Notes under the pieces: generated by a model
Told to the model about the DNA's origin: nothing
The model's database searches: none
What the model saw: only the letters and a program-made list of their open reading frames with translations
Assembly (NCBI GenBank): GCA_947000775.1
Contig: CAMQGK010000416.1
Span: 1,060,001-1,124,000 of the forward strand
DNA length: 64,000 nucleotides
From: Pterois miles
Taxonomy: Eukaryota > Chordata > Actinopteri > Perciformes > Scorpaenidae
Reading direction: 5' to 3'
In this document: piece by piece, positions 42,936 through 53,594 of the stretch
Layout of the letters: every line of letters starts with the position of its first letter
Position numbering within the stretch: position 1 is the first letter of the stretch
Position numbers and translations under genes: made by a program

Positions 42936-43179
42936 ATAAATCAGATTTTATTGTCACACATTGTAATGTACACAGCACACAGGGAAATTTGAACTTGAAA
43001 AGTATTGGGAGCAGTGGGCAGTTACTACAGTATGCAACACCCGGGGAGCAGTTTAGGGTGTGGGGGACCAGTGCCTTGCTCAAGGACACATCGGCAGTGG
43101 CCAGGAGGAGAACCCTGTACAAGGACTTGAACTGGTGCCCCTTTGTCTCCCAAGCCAAGCCCCTGTGGACTGAGCTAAT
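42936..43179 (-). mobile_element. tRNA-derived SINE (SINE-C here)
   Basis: On the minus strand: TATTAGCTCAGTCCACAGGGGCTTGG (A box region), CACCAGTTCAAGTCC (B box), body GCCACTGCCGATGTGTCCTTGAGCAAGGCACTGGTCCCCC, end TGTGTGCTGTGTACATTACAATGTGTGACAATAAAATCTGATTT. The tail differs from SINE-A and SINE-B, but the GTCCTTGAGCAAGGCAC centre matches the GCCCCTGAGCAAGGCACC centre of SINE-B. Non-coding. Confidence 0.85.
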
Positions 43180-44342
43180 AATCAAGATGAGATGGAGAAG
43201 TTAATACCAGAAAAGTGGTGATTGTAGTGCGTTTGAGTCCAGTCAGATAGAAACCAACTACGGTTCATCTCTGCTACAATACAGATGATCAGAAATCCTG
43301 AACAGTAGTTTCTCTACATTCAATGCAACAGAAACAAAGATACAAGGGTGCATGTTATGGTACTCATTGCGCCTCACACAATTATAGTAGTAATACAAAC
43401 ACGCACATGTTCAACCCGTGAAAGGGTCACAAATAGACACTGTTCTGTGTCACAAACCTAAAAGTCAGATAAAAATCATATAGTTCTACAATTTTTATTA
43501 TTTTTATCCCTTTAATATTGCTGATGCAAGTTTTTGTTTGTAAAAAAATAAATAATGTCCATTTCTGCATTGTGCAGTAATGACATCTCATTACAGGCCT
43601 TTGCATTTACACCTGACACTGATAGCTGTTCTGGTTTTCTTGATTCAGCCGGCGCTGTGATTGCAGATTAGGTAGGTTGGACAAACAGACAGGGTACTCT
43701 TTAAGGACCACTATATGACATGCAGGACAAGGATTGCATGACAGACTGATATGCCTGACTGATACACGTTTAAGCTACTTTTCAGTATCCTTGCTAACTA
43801 GGCTAGCAGTAGGCTACTTATGCTGGTAGGGAAGCTTTTAACACGACCGCTAGCTATGCTAAGAGTCTTCAGGTGATGCTGCTGTTTGGACTCTGCATGT
43901 ATTTACACCTGCATAAGTAATCCAGATTGCATTTGGAAACTGGGCCTTTGTGTTGCTTTTAGCCCTCTTATTTCACTGTCGCTTGGTCAGACCCATGAAG
44001 GGAAACAGGAGGCTTTGTGCATTCCAGTCTTTTTTTATTCTACCACTAGGAGGTGCTAAGTAGAAAATCTTCATATTTTACACATAAGGACCTTTAATGC
44101 CACAAACGTAACTGTACTGAGAGCATCTTAGTTCTGTAATTAAGTTAATTGTTGACAACACTCTGAAAATCTGCAGAGAGCTCTTAAAGTGGGTTTGGTC
44201 TTCGGCTGCTGTGCTGCTGGCGTTCCACCTGTTCACTGTAGAAAAGAGTGAGAAAACAAATCTCAATTCAAAACTGGAATTCCTGCTTGTGCACTTTTAT
44301 ACACTAAAAACTCACTTGGCCCTTGGCACATGCACGCACATG
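43180..44342. other. Unannotated stretch
   Basis: No gene or clear repeat. CTTTTTTTATTCTACCACTAGGAGGTGCTAAGTAGAAAATCTTCATATTTTACACATAAGGACCTTTAA at 44028-44098 looks like a fish-repeat terminus. Confidence 0.45.

Positions 44343-44401
<59 letters not shown>
44343..44401. repeat. (CG)n-(CA)n microsatellite
   Basis: CGCGCGCG at 44347-44354 leads into about 23 CA units; alternating purine-pyrimidine, favourable for Z-DNA. Confidence 0.95.
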
Positions 44402-44403
<2 letters not shown>

Positions 44404-44464
44404 CATGCACCACACACACCACCCATCCCCAGCCTATTTTGCCCACTTCAATCTCAGCTCTCAG

Positions 44465-44815
44465 CTTCATCTAGGCTGTAGATTAGCCCAGCATGACGAT
44501 GGAGGAGAGCTGACAGGTGGGAGTGGGAGAGCAGGAAAGAGAGACTGAGTGGATATTGGTGGCAGAAGTGGGATTCTCAACCTGGCCGGGATTAGAGTCT
44601 GGAGTTGAGGGGATATTAATGTAAAATGGAGGGGACAAGTGTGCTCCTGTCCAATTACGCTGCACCCTGTCACTGCCAACCAGGGTGCAAACAACAGGAG
44701 GAAAGGATTAATTGCCTTGGACTCTGCCCCCACTACAGGCCCAATTATGGCAACATATTGGCTCCCAGTGCTGGTGCAACCACTGCTGTGCAGGGAGATT
44801 GTGTGAAATTTTTAG
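44465..44815. promoter_or_regulatory. Candidate conserved non-coding element
   Basis: Unique sequence with TGTCCAATTACGCTGCACC, AAAGGATTAATTGCCTTGG and GGCCCAATTATGGCAACATATTGGC within 110 bases, three ATTA-core sites in CCAAT-like settings. No coding or repeat similarity. Confidence 0.33.
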
Positions 44816-45016
44816 CATAGTCTTCGGAGGTCAGAATGTGGGGAGAAAGGGTTGGGGGAGAGGCGGAGCAGACAGAGAGTGAATTGAGCTCTTGACTGGG
44901 TATCAAAGTCAGAATACAGCAGACCCGTGGCCTGTCGTCACCATTTTAATACATGTACTTATTTTTAATTCTGTGATGTGGTGAAACAATTCCAAGATCC
45001 ATAATAATAACAATCA

Positions 45017-45017
<1 letters not shown>
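44816..45017. other. Unannotated stretch
   Basis: No recognised feature. Confidence 0.4.

Positions 45018-45074
<57 letters not shown>
45018..45074. repeat. (ATT)n microsatellite
   Basis: About 19 uninterrupted ATT units. It abuts ATGTAGCACCCTTTGAAAAAAAGAGGTGCTTTCCAAGGATCC, so it may be the tail of the adjoining interspersed repeat. Confidence 0.97.
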
Positions 45075-45079
<5 letters not shown>

Positions 45080-45180
45080 AGCACCCTTTGAAAAAAAGAG
45101 GTGCTTTCCAAGGATCCTGTTTCAGTTCAGGACAACAGTTACTAAATTTGAAACACACAACAATAAAATACGTTTTAAAA
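45075..45180 (-). repeat. Interspersed repeat fragment with ATT tail
   Basis: TGTAGCACCCTTTGAAAA...AGGTGCTTTCCAAGGATCC..ACAATAAAATACG resembles the common fish 'tatagcaccttt...aaagtgcttt' repeat class also seen at 10928 and 17375. Confidence 0.4.
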
Positions 45181-45556
45181 AGACTGAAATAAACAATTCA
45201 ACAGATAAAACATATGAGAGCTGGAAAGAGATAAAAGTAACATTAACCCATCTGTGACTGCAACTGAAATTTTTATTTCCCTTTGGTGGAAGTGTTCTCT
45301 GGGAATGTGGAGACATTTTTGAAATGTGTCAAACTGTTTGGCCAAAATGAGAGTTTTTCTTATCATATAATATCTACTATTTTGGCACGTAGGACTGTTT
45401 TTGTAATAGACTCCATCATATTTTAGGAAAGAACAGTAGTCCCATGTGCCCAAATACTAGATATACTATAGTATGGTAAAAAAAAAAAAAAAAAAGGCTC
45501 TATCACAGAAATTAAAACAAGCACCATTACGAATTTGGTATCTATGAACTCATAAT
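45181..45556. other. Unannotated stretch
   Basis: Poly-A run at 45478-45496. No gene. Confidence 0.45.
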
Positions 45557-45926
45557 GGTAAATGGATGTGCATTTATGCAGTATGGCACCTTTCTAGCCC
45601 TCTGACCACTCAAAGCGCTTTACACTACAGCTACTACAGCATTCATCCATTCACACACACATTCATACACTGATGGTAGAGGTTGCCATGCAAGGTGCCA
45701 ACCTGCCCATCAGGATCTGATTGAAATACTCATTCACACAGCCATGGTTCAGCCTTCAGGAGCAATTTTGGGTTAAGTGTCTTAAGATAAGATAAGATAA
45801 GATATTCCTTTATTTGTCCCACAGTGGAGAAATTTACTTGCTCAAGGACATGTGATGGGAAGAGCAGGGAATCAAATCGCCGACCTTCCGATTTGTGGAC
45901 AACCTGCTTACCTCTGAGCCCCTCAG
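45557..45926 (+). repeat. Common teleost interspersed repeat, interrupted
   Basis: GGTAAATGGATGTGCATTTATGCAGTATGGCACCTTTCTAGCCCTCTGACCACTCAAAGCGCTTTACACTACA, then TTCATACACTGATGGTAGAGGTTGCCATGCAAGGTGCCAACCTGCCCATCAGGA, AGCAATTTTGGGTTAAGTGTCTT, [insertion], CTTGCTCAAGGACATGTG and CGCCGACCTTCCGATTTGTGGACAACC. I recognise this order from many fish genomes. Non-coding. Confidence 0.85.
45784..45836 (-). mobile_element. Very short Rex1-like 3' tail inserted in the repeat
   Basis: 53 bases: AAGAT tail units, then ATTCCTTTATTTGTCCCACAGTGGAGAAATTTA. It interrupts the host word GTGTCTTGCTCAAGGACA, and CTT occurs on both sides (45781-45783 and 45837-45839). Confidence 0.88.
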
Positions 45927-47389
45927 TTAAATGTCAAAGATATGCATTTTGACTGTTAATAAAAGTGTGATTTTTCATTTGATCCACACATACTGTTTGA
46001 TACTTGCCCAAAGTCTGTACAAAATTTTAAGACATATGACTAATCATATAAAATGTTGTGTCATTTTCCATATCATATTAGATATAGTCTTTGGACACAG
46101 ATGGGTTAATAGAAGTTTTGGCATGGCAGAACCAATTATGTGATCTGCTGCTTTCACAATTGCATGGTGCAGCCTTGATTTTATTTATGTTTTGCAGTGT
46201 TTTTGACTTTGTAAATAGGTTAGTTGTTTTCAGATTCTGATGTATTAACTAAGACCTGGTAAACAGCAGTACCAGTAACCTGGTATGATACACAGTATAT
46301 ACACACACTGTAAAGTATGACTATATCATGCCAGTAAACTGTTGTTATTTTTAAGATGCTTTCTGTAATTCTACACATTTCTGATGCAATGCCTTGCCAC
46401 CAAATTTCCAGGTTGTGTATCATACTGGGGACATATAATTTGGGCTGTAACCTTGCAGTAGAATCAGCCAGCCAGCCTCCAGGAACTCTCAATGCATATT
46501 AAAACTCCAAATATTAGCTTGCTAAATCTGCACAAGGAAGCCATCAGGGGCCCATAAATTGCCCAAACGAGCACTCTCACCTTGCAAGGCGGGCAGTTTC
46601 TGATGGAAGTCTGGAGATACAGACACAAAAAAAGTTCCAGCAGAGGAATGGAGAACTGTACCTCAAAATCTTGGCAGGTCATTAACACAATAATGGATCA
46701 TTGTGAGTGTGCATGGAATCAGAGAAGACCATATATTATATAGTCACATACTTAGAGTAAGTAAGACAGACAGCTTTACTGATGGCATGATGAAAATATG
46801 ACAAGAAAGCTCCATGTCAAGTTGACGAGTCAACGGTTCCATCTCTTTACTGGTCACTGACTGTAGTAGAAGATACTGGTCTATCTGACTTGTGTGATGA
46901 TGTACCTTGGCCAAAAAAGCAATGAGGTGTTTCTTTTGATGAAATCCAGTGCTGAGCCAAAGGAAACCACCCAGTAGTTTCTAATCAGAGAAGGAAATGG
47001 AACTGGAGTTACTGATGGTCTCCTGTGCATATGGGAGGCACCCTGAGAACACACAAAGCGCATTCGAGCCAGCACCTTGACGGATGCCCACTTCATGAAT
47101 TTTGAATTAAATTGGCCCTTGATGAATTTGGAATGTGGTACCTCTGTTCCAAAGCAATAGGAATCCAATAAAATGCTGGCGCCATACAAATAAAGCCATA
47201 CATTCCCCCAGACCTAGGAATGAGCCTCAGGTGAGGAAAAATGACTGCAGCACCAGGAAGCAGCAGCAGAGAAGGATGAGAGAGAGGCGAAGGCGAGAAG
47301 AGGGGAAGATGGGAAAAGAGGTCCTGATATGAGCGAGGCTGAGAGAGCTGGCGACAGATAGAGAGGCTGTGATATGAAGAAGAAGAAGC
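45927..47389. other. Unannotated stretch
   Basis: Unique sequence; GA-rich at 47235-47345. 46220-46690 is evenly composed and could be conserved, but nothing specific is visible. No gene. Confidence 0.5.
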
Positions 47390-47740
47390 AATGGGAGAGC
47401 AGGCGAGATAGAGAGAGTCTTAAATGAAGGTGGAAGGGGGGTTTGCTGAGGGGCCTGGATTCTAGCACATTAGCCCTGTCCTTTTGAGTGGAAGGGAACA
47501 TATTGGTCGGAGCCAATCCCCACATGGGGCCCGGGCTGCCTGGAGCTCATCAGCAAGACATGCCAGGGCCTGGAGTAAATCAGAAGCCCCACTCCTAAGG
47601 CCCGATTTCCCCAGAGGAGGCCAGCCACAGCCACTCAAATCAGTGGTGTGCCAGAGAGCTGCCTGTAATCTCCTGCTCCTACCTTTACATCGGCCTCAGC
47701 TCCCCAAAAGAGCAATTCTACTCCAAATATCCTAAACATG
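47390..47740. promoter_or_regulatory. Candidate conserved non-coding element
   Basis: Unique, moderately GC-rich: TCTAGCACATTAGCCCTGTCC, GGAGCCAATCCCCACATGGGGCCC, GGAGTAAATCAGAAGCCCCAC, CTCAAATCAGTGGTG. No sustained protein-like frame, no repeats. Confidence 0.3.
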
Positions 47741-48476
47741 GTGTTTAAGTTGTGTCGGACAAGTTTGGGATTGACGGCAGATGCTGATGAGAGATGAAAA
47801 CTTGCATTAAGTTTGGTTTGCTGTTCAATGCCATAATGCTTTACATTAAAACTTGAACAATATGTCATAGTTTTTTGTGAGGGATAGTAGATAAACAATT
47901 CATTACAGAGTATGTGTATTTTTGTTGATTCAGGTTTACATTGAAAGTCAGGAGATGATGGGGCCATTGCAGATCCTACATGATGCAAGATGTGACCACT
48001 GACAGACTTCATAACCAAGAAACCCTGTATGTGAAGTGTCAGTGAACTGCATACAGCATGCACACTGTATACTGTATAGTTTGCTTTACACAAAAAGATA
48101 AAATAATGTTGTCAAGCCAGTCGACGTCTTAGTTAGGGGAATGCCTCTGATCTTTACAGAACAATCTTGACTTGACTTTAACATTAGCACCTCTTTTGAA
48201 GTTGGGAAAAATGATGGGAAATAAACAAGATGTCACAGCTTATAGAGCAGGATCGGCAACCTTTTTGATGTCCTGTGCCAATTCACAGTGTTTTTATAAT
48301 GCACATTGATTTATTTAGTGCTGCTGCATGTCTCCCGTCCATACGGACCAATCTGCTTTACAGTGCTAAAATACAAGTAAGCTAACCTCCTATATTATAG
48401 GCTTCAGGTCAAAGTACGTCGTTTTCGACAGATTTATGTTAATATCTCTGAGCGCTGTGTGTGAGAGCCTTTTTTT
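47741..48476. other. Unannotated; possible hAT terminus
   Basis: AGCAGGATCGGCAACCTTTTTGATG at 48247-48271 resembles the CAGGGGTCGGCAACC terminus of hAT elements. No gene. Confidence 0.45.
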
Positions 48477-48490
48477 CCAGAAGGTAACCA

Positions 48491-48801
48491 TCCATCCATC
48501 GTCAACCGCTTATCCTGTTAGGGGTTGCGGGGGGGCTGGAGCCGATCCCAGCTGGCATTGGGCGAAGGCGGGGTTCACCCTGGACGGGTCGCCACAGAGA
48601 CAGACAACCATTCAGGCTCACATCCACACCTACAGGCAATTTAGAGTCATCAATTAACCTAAATTGCATGTCTTTGGACTGTGGGAGGAAGCCGGAGTAC
48701 CTGTAGAAAACATGCAAACTCCACACAGAAGAGCCCCAAGCCAGATTCGAACCTGCGACCCTCTTGCTGTGAGGCGAGACCACTGCACCATCGTGCACCG
48801 C
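48491..48801 (-). mobile_element. SINE-A, copy 3, with exact 14-bp target duplication
   Basis: Minus orientation: GATGGATGG tail complement at the left, CGCTTATCCTG, body, GATTCGAACCTGCGACCC (B box) and the head to 48801. CCAGAAGGTAACCA flanks both sides (48477-48490 and 48802-48815). Compared with copy 2 it lacks about 20 bases around the CAGTCCATCGCAGGG segment and part of the A-box region. Confidence 0.96.
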
Positions 48802-48937
48802 CAGAAGGTAACCACTGTGCCATTTTGATGAGGGCTCCAGTGTGATCGCATCCCTTTCAGAAGCTTTGTAATCCATCTTAAACTTTGTCTTTGTGAGAGT
48901 TTGTAAAATGACAAATCCAACACAGAATGTCTTGTGG

Positions 48938-48961
48938 TTAGGGTTAGGGTTAGGGTTAGGG
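48938..48961. repeat. Interstitial (TTAGGG)4
   Basis: Four perfect vertebrate telomere units in G-rich orientation on the plus strand, with a partial unit before. Flanks are ordinary, not subtelomeric in look. Confidence 0.95.
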
Positions 48962-49651
48962 TGATTATTTATCCATTCCCCATGCTGAAAACAATTATTG
49001 TTGTTGTTTGCTGTGCACTAGCAATTCCTGATGCCTTGGGTTGAATCTGTCGACACAGATCACAGGCTGACTGCCGACTGTATGACTCCCATCTCAAAAA
49101 ATTCTGCAATGGAGTAACATGAGATTAAAAAAACGACCTTATTAAATGCTCAGAAATCTTTTATTTTATTTTTATGCCTTCCAGGCTTGAGAATCATCAA
49201 AAATACACAATTGGGAAAAGACATGGGCTGACAGGTTTGTAGTTTTTACTATTTTTCTAAAAACCCAAATGGTCTGTCAGAGCATCTTGGCAATCCTACT
49301 GTTAAAGAGGCATAATCAAAGACACATACTGTGACATCAAATCCATCATCAGTTCAGTCGCTATGTGAAGATGCTGTGTGAAGAAAAAAACTTCTGAATA
49401 CATACAGTAAATACAAATTTTACATGAAAACTCAGATGTGACCTTGAGCTTTCACATCTAACCTGTTGGTTCAGTAGAAACAAACTCAGGTCTGTTTGCT
49501 GGGTTAGTACAGTTCATTTGGGCTCATGTGAAAGCTGTCAATCAAACCCTGATATGCACCAAAGAGGTGAACCACGACTGCTCGAAGAGATGGGTTTCTG
49601 TCTGTTTCCAAGCAGACTCCGGTGCGGTTCGCTTGCTAAGCTAAACTACTA
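48962..49651. other. Unannotated stretch
   Basis: No gene or repeat recognised. Confidence 0.45.
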
Positions 49652-50030
49652 ATACATCAGCATTTCCTCATTTGTTAACACAAGGCTTTTATTCTGAAAT
49701 ATTTACAGGATAGTGTTGTAGGAAATGCAGTGACTTGCACAACTCCATGAATGTAGTACAGGGTTTTCATTGTGGATTATTATTATTATTTACAAATTAC
49801 CACATGGCTCTTAACCCTTTTCTGTCTAAAATAAATATAAATGACATTTATAATGAAATGGCCATTATGAAAGGCTAACTCTATGTAGAAAGAAAGGGCT
49901 CGCAGCAGCAGCAACAGAAACACAATGTGAACAACCCACACGAGGCACACAGCAGTTCACTGAGTCAGCTTCCAGGCGCTCGTCACACAGTGAGACCCTG
50001 CCCTTAGGGGGCAGCACTACCAAACACTGT
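49652..50030 (+). repeat. Family R interspersed repeat, copy 4
   Basis: CAGCATTTCCTCATTTGTTAACACAAGGCTTTTATTCTGAAATATTTACAGGATAGTGTTGTAG...GTACAGGGTTTTCATTGTGGATTATTATTATTATTTACAAATTACCA, AAATAAATATAAATGACATTTATAATGAAATGGCC, TAGAAAGAAAGGGCTCGCAGCAGCAGCAACAG, CACACAGCAGTTCACTGAG. Left terminal region missing. Non-coding. Confidence 0.8.
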
Positions 50031-50062
50031 ACATTAAAACAAGTCAATTTATTTTATAAGTC

Positions 50063-50105
50063 AGGGGTGTGAAACTCAATGTCATCCCAGGCCACATCAG
50101 TATAT
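50063..50105 (+). repeat. hAT-type terminus
   Basis: CAGGGGTGTGAAACTCAATGTCATCCCAGGCCACATCAG matches the widespread CAGGGGTGTCAAACTCA...GGGCCACAT hAT end. The opposite end is not identified. Confidence 0.6.
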
Positions 50106-50258
50106 CTGTATATCACCACTGTATATCTACTCTTGATCATATTACGAAATTGCCTCAGCATTTCATTATTATCAGTTTTAGTGATTATTTATTTAATAAC
50201 TAGCTCTGAAAGCAGAAGTCTAGGAAAAATAATTGCAAGCAGAAATATTGTACAATTT

Positions 50259-50326
50259 ATTTAAAAAATGAGCTCAGTAACAAAAACCCATGCATGGGTT
50301 TTTGTAACTGAGCTCATTTTTTAAAT
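50259..50326. repeat. 68-bp near-perfect palindrome without loop
   Basis: Two 34-base arms meet at CCCATG|CATGGG (centre between 50292 and 50293). One mismatch (AGTAAC versus GTAACT position). The arms contain GAGCTC and an A6/T6 run. Confidence 0.96.
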
Positions 50327-52559
50327 TTTTTAAATGTACGTAGACACAAAAATACTGCATGTGGGCACACACTCAGATTTCTGTGTTAATATAACATAAA
50401 TCCCATGAATTTATAAGAAACCGTCATCATTACTCATCCACTAAAGATCAAAATAATTTTCAAGTGAATAATCAAGGTTTTCTTTTACCGTCACCAGTAT
50501 CAAACACAATTTATTATATTAACTTTGTTTAACTTTGCCTTGCTGTATAACTATAGTCCAACAGATGAATGTGCTCTGATCTAACGTAGTCTGTGGCCTA
50601 TAAACTGTTTGTGTTCCAGCAGCTGATCTGCTGAGATCATGTGGTAGATGACAGCTTAGCTCTATGTTTGGTGTCGAAGTGCCACAGTAAATTGTATTCC
50701 TTGGGCACTGCCACTGCCTTGTAGCGACGAAGACATAACTGCATACCTCCATTAAGCACAAACACTGATTCTCTTTCCGTCTCTCTTTAAATTTTCTTCC
50801 CTCTGCATCAACTTTTCCTCTCTTGGACATTTTGGTATTATTCATATCCCATACTTTCTACGACCCCATCACTCCCTAGAGCACCACTGCAGGAACCTGG
50901 TGATACTGAGATGCTTCAGTGTGCATGGAACAAAATCAAGATGCATTGTGGGACATGTAGTTTATGTTTTAGTCGACATTGCACTTCTGTCAAGCGATGT
51001 AGAATTGTATGATAAGCATAATATATTCTTTGCAAGCCCTCATCTTGAGTTTGACACACACATACTCATAACATGTGATCAATTTGCTGTTCAATAGGCT
51101 ACGAAGAATGTTTATAAGTATTTTTTGTGAGCTCTTTATGACACACACACACACACACACACAAACAGAAATAGACATTTCAGAAACATTAAACTGCTGC
51201 ATAAACTTATGTCTCTCACCAGAATTTGATTTTCCCACGTGGGTCCTGATGATGCAGGATGACTGACACCTAAACTGACCAATCAACAAATTACCTGTCA
51301 GTCTGTACAACATAATGTTTCCTCTTATGGTTCATTTCTAAAAAGTCAGTGTGAACAGCAACCAGACCCGAACTAAAATGCAGCAGTGCATAATTTTTCC
51401 TCTTGGTCTGGACTTTTGTTTCAGGGTCCACTGTGTCTGTTTCTACCTATGAGCTCGTAAACATCATTTATGACTTGTGATATTTTTGGACTAAATCAAT
51501 TCATTTCATTGCTGCAACCAGGTCATTTGCTTTTGGAGGCGAAGTAAATGCTTTCAGATCTGATGAACTTCCCACAAATTTACACTGCTGAGGAAACCAT
51601 CTTGAAAATACTGAACTTAGTACTAACCTTAGTGCAATAACACCTCCCACAAGAGTCTAGGACAAATGCTTCACGAGTTATGAAAGAGGGCATAATTAAT
51701 GTCTTGGTGCGGGGCAATAAGCTTATATTGGCATGGAAATGACCTCAGGCCTGTTTCATGGCAAATCATGCCAAATGGCCGCCATGCTACGGCAACGCTG
51801 TTCAGCAAAAACACATCCTTCACAATAATGCATCATCAGGGTCTTGGAGCTTTTCTGCCCACTTTTAAGGTGGATCTGGTCAACCTGCAAGGAGGATTAC
51901 ATAAAAACATTTTTGAATTGTGCTCCAGAAACTAAATTGAAGTTGTAAAAACACATTTTTGGCCAAATTTTGAAAGATTTTGGGCACCCTGGACTTGTAA
52001 CCCACAAAAGGCACAACTAGACCACACTGTCAACCATCATACCAAATTTGAAGTTCCTAAGTTGAATAGACAGCAGACAGATGGACGGACAGAAGGATGG
52101 ATGGACATGAGGAGCTATGTCACGGGGATATAATTATGTCTGGTGTCGTGCTCATTGACATCAGTGGGAGAAACTATCAACTAATCAGAGCTTTGTTGGC
52201 AAGAATGACAATATCATTTTCCTTGTTAGTTAGCTAGTTAGTCATCAATGAATAACAGCATCAAGGACATTTTTTTTCATGGATTCTCACTAAAATTGGA
52301 GTTGATGAGGAGTGCTTTAATTAATTAATCTTACCAGATTGCAGTGGTGCAACCAGAGCTTTGTAAATCCTAGCGGATTAGGTAAATATTGTGCGTTTAG
52401 CTCCAAAGAACATTTGAATTCATTGCAGTGAAGAAATTTGATGGTGATTTACTGCTGAAATGCTCTACTGTAGCTGTTTAGAAGAAGGTTGACGTGAAGC
52501 AGCTCTAGCTGACTTGCTGTGTGGACGTTTAATCATCTGTTGAGTAAATAGGGAGTAAT
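50327..52559. other. Unannotated stretch
   Basis: About 2.2 kb; (AC)n at 51140-51163. 51699-51940 reads TGGCATGGAAATGACCTCAGGCC... and GGACGGACAGAAGGATGGATGGACATGAGG near 52080, without recognised family. No gene. Confidence 0.5.
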
Positions 52560-52870
52560 TTCTCATTTTGTGGTCAAGTCTTCCTGTAAGTGCAGGCCCT
52601 TTGCACCAGCAGTGCAATGACTAAGCAGCTCCCTCCTACAACACTCCCTACCTCTCTTCCACCAAAGTGTGCATACTCTAATATGAATAATGTTTCTCCT
52701 CCAAGTCCCCTCTGTAATAAATGGAGTGCCATTTCGCACAATGGCAAAGTCAGGCCTGTATTGATTAACTCTCATCATCGACTCACGACGCCTGCTTCCT
52801 TGATTTATGATTGTCTGTTATTTTTACATTAGCTGTCAAATTCATCTTGTCTCTCCGCGGCTGGGGTTGG
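52560..52870. promoter_or_regulatory. Candidate conserved non-coding element
   Basis: Unique: CAGTGCAATGACTAAGCAGC, CTAATATGAATAATGTTTC, CTGTAATAAATGGAGTGCCATTTCGCACAATGG, TTGATTAACTCTCATCATCGACTC, TTGATTTATGATTGTCTG, ATTAGCTGTCAAATTCATC. Dense in homeodomain/SOX-like words; no coding or repeat match. Confidence 0.35.
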
Positions 52871-52907
52871 TCTAGGCAAACAGTAAACACCCGGCACCAC
52901 CACCCTG

Positions 52908-52921
52908 CCCCCCCCCCCCCC
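52908..52921. repeat. Poly-C run
   Basis: 14 C in a row. Confidence 0.95.
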
Positions 52922-53594
52922 GGGAATGGGCTTCATTTTTTGTGAAGTGCAAGACCACGTGGCAGAAAGCAACACGTACACACTGGTTTCACAGCAGGTT
53001 CAGGAAAGAGAGCCTCAGTGTGGAGCAGGCAGAGGGTCGGTAGCAGCAGACAGACTAATGCTTGTCTTATTGAGCCAGATTCAGCGATATAGAGGTGTTA
53101 TATTAACCCTTGTGTTGGTGGAACAGAAGTAAGTCACTGTTTGAGTTTTTCCTTTTAGCCAAAATAATCTGGAAGATAATGATTCAGTGCTTGTTGGTTT
53201 TATAGTGGTGGTTGGTGGAAGGTCTTTGTTAACCTTTTTTAAATATACCATTACTTTATTAATATATTTTAATATTTAGGCCATAGACTGCATACAGTAT
53301 AAAAAGGGAATGTAGTCACTGTGACGTCACCCATTGGTTGGTGGACTGCTGTTGCAAGTGACATGAGGGACACAAAATGCAAAACAATGCTGTTGTTTGC
53401 AATGTAGTTTTTTTTTTTTAAATGTTAACCAGCAGTTAATGTATTTAACTGGGTTCTACTTGTGTCTGTTTTCTTCATTATTTTTGTGTGTATTTATTCA
53501 GTTTTAATTTTACTATGGACATTATTGAAAGCATATCCTCAGTGATAACAGTATCCTGCAGGTCTCTACCAGAACCAGAGTCAGAGCTGCTTCA
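52922..53594. other. Unannotated stretch
   Basis: GCATACAGTATAAAAAGGGAATGTAGTCACTGTGACGTCACCCATTGGTTGGTGG at 53290-53344 includes a CRE palindrome TGACGTCA and looks like a fish-repeat scrap. No gene. Confidence 0.45.
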
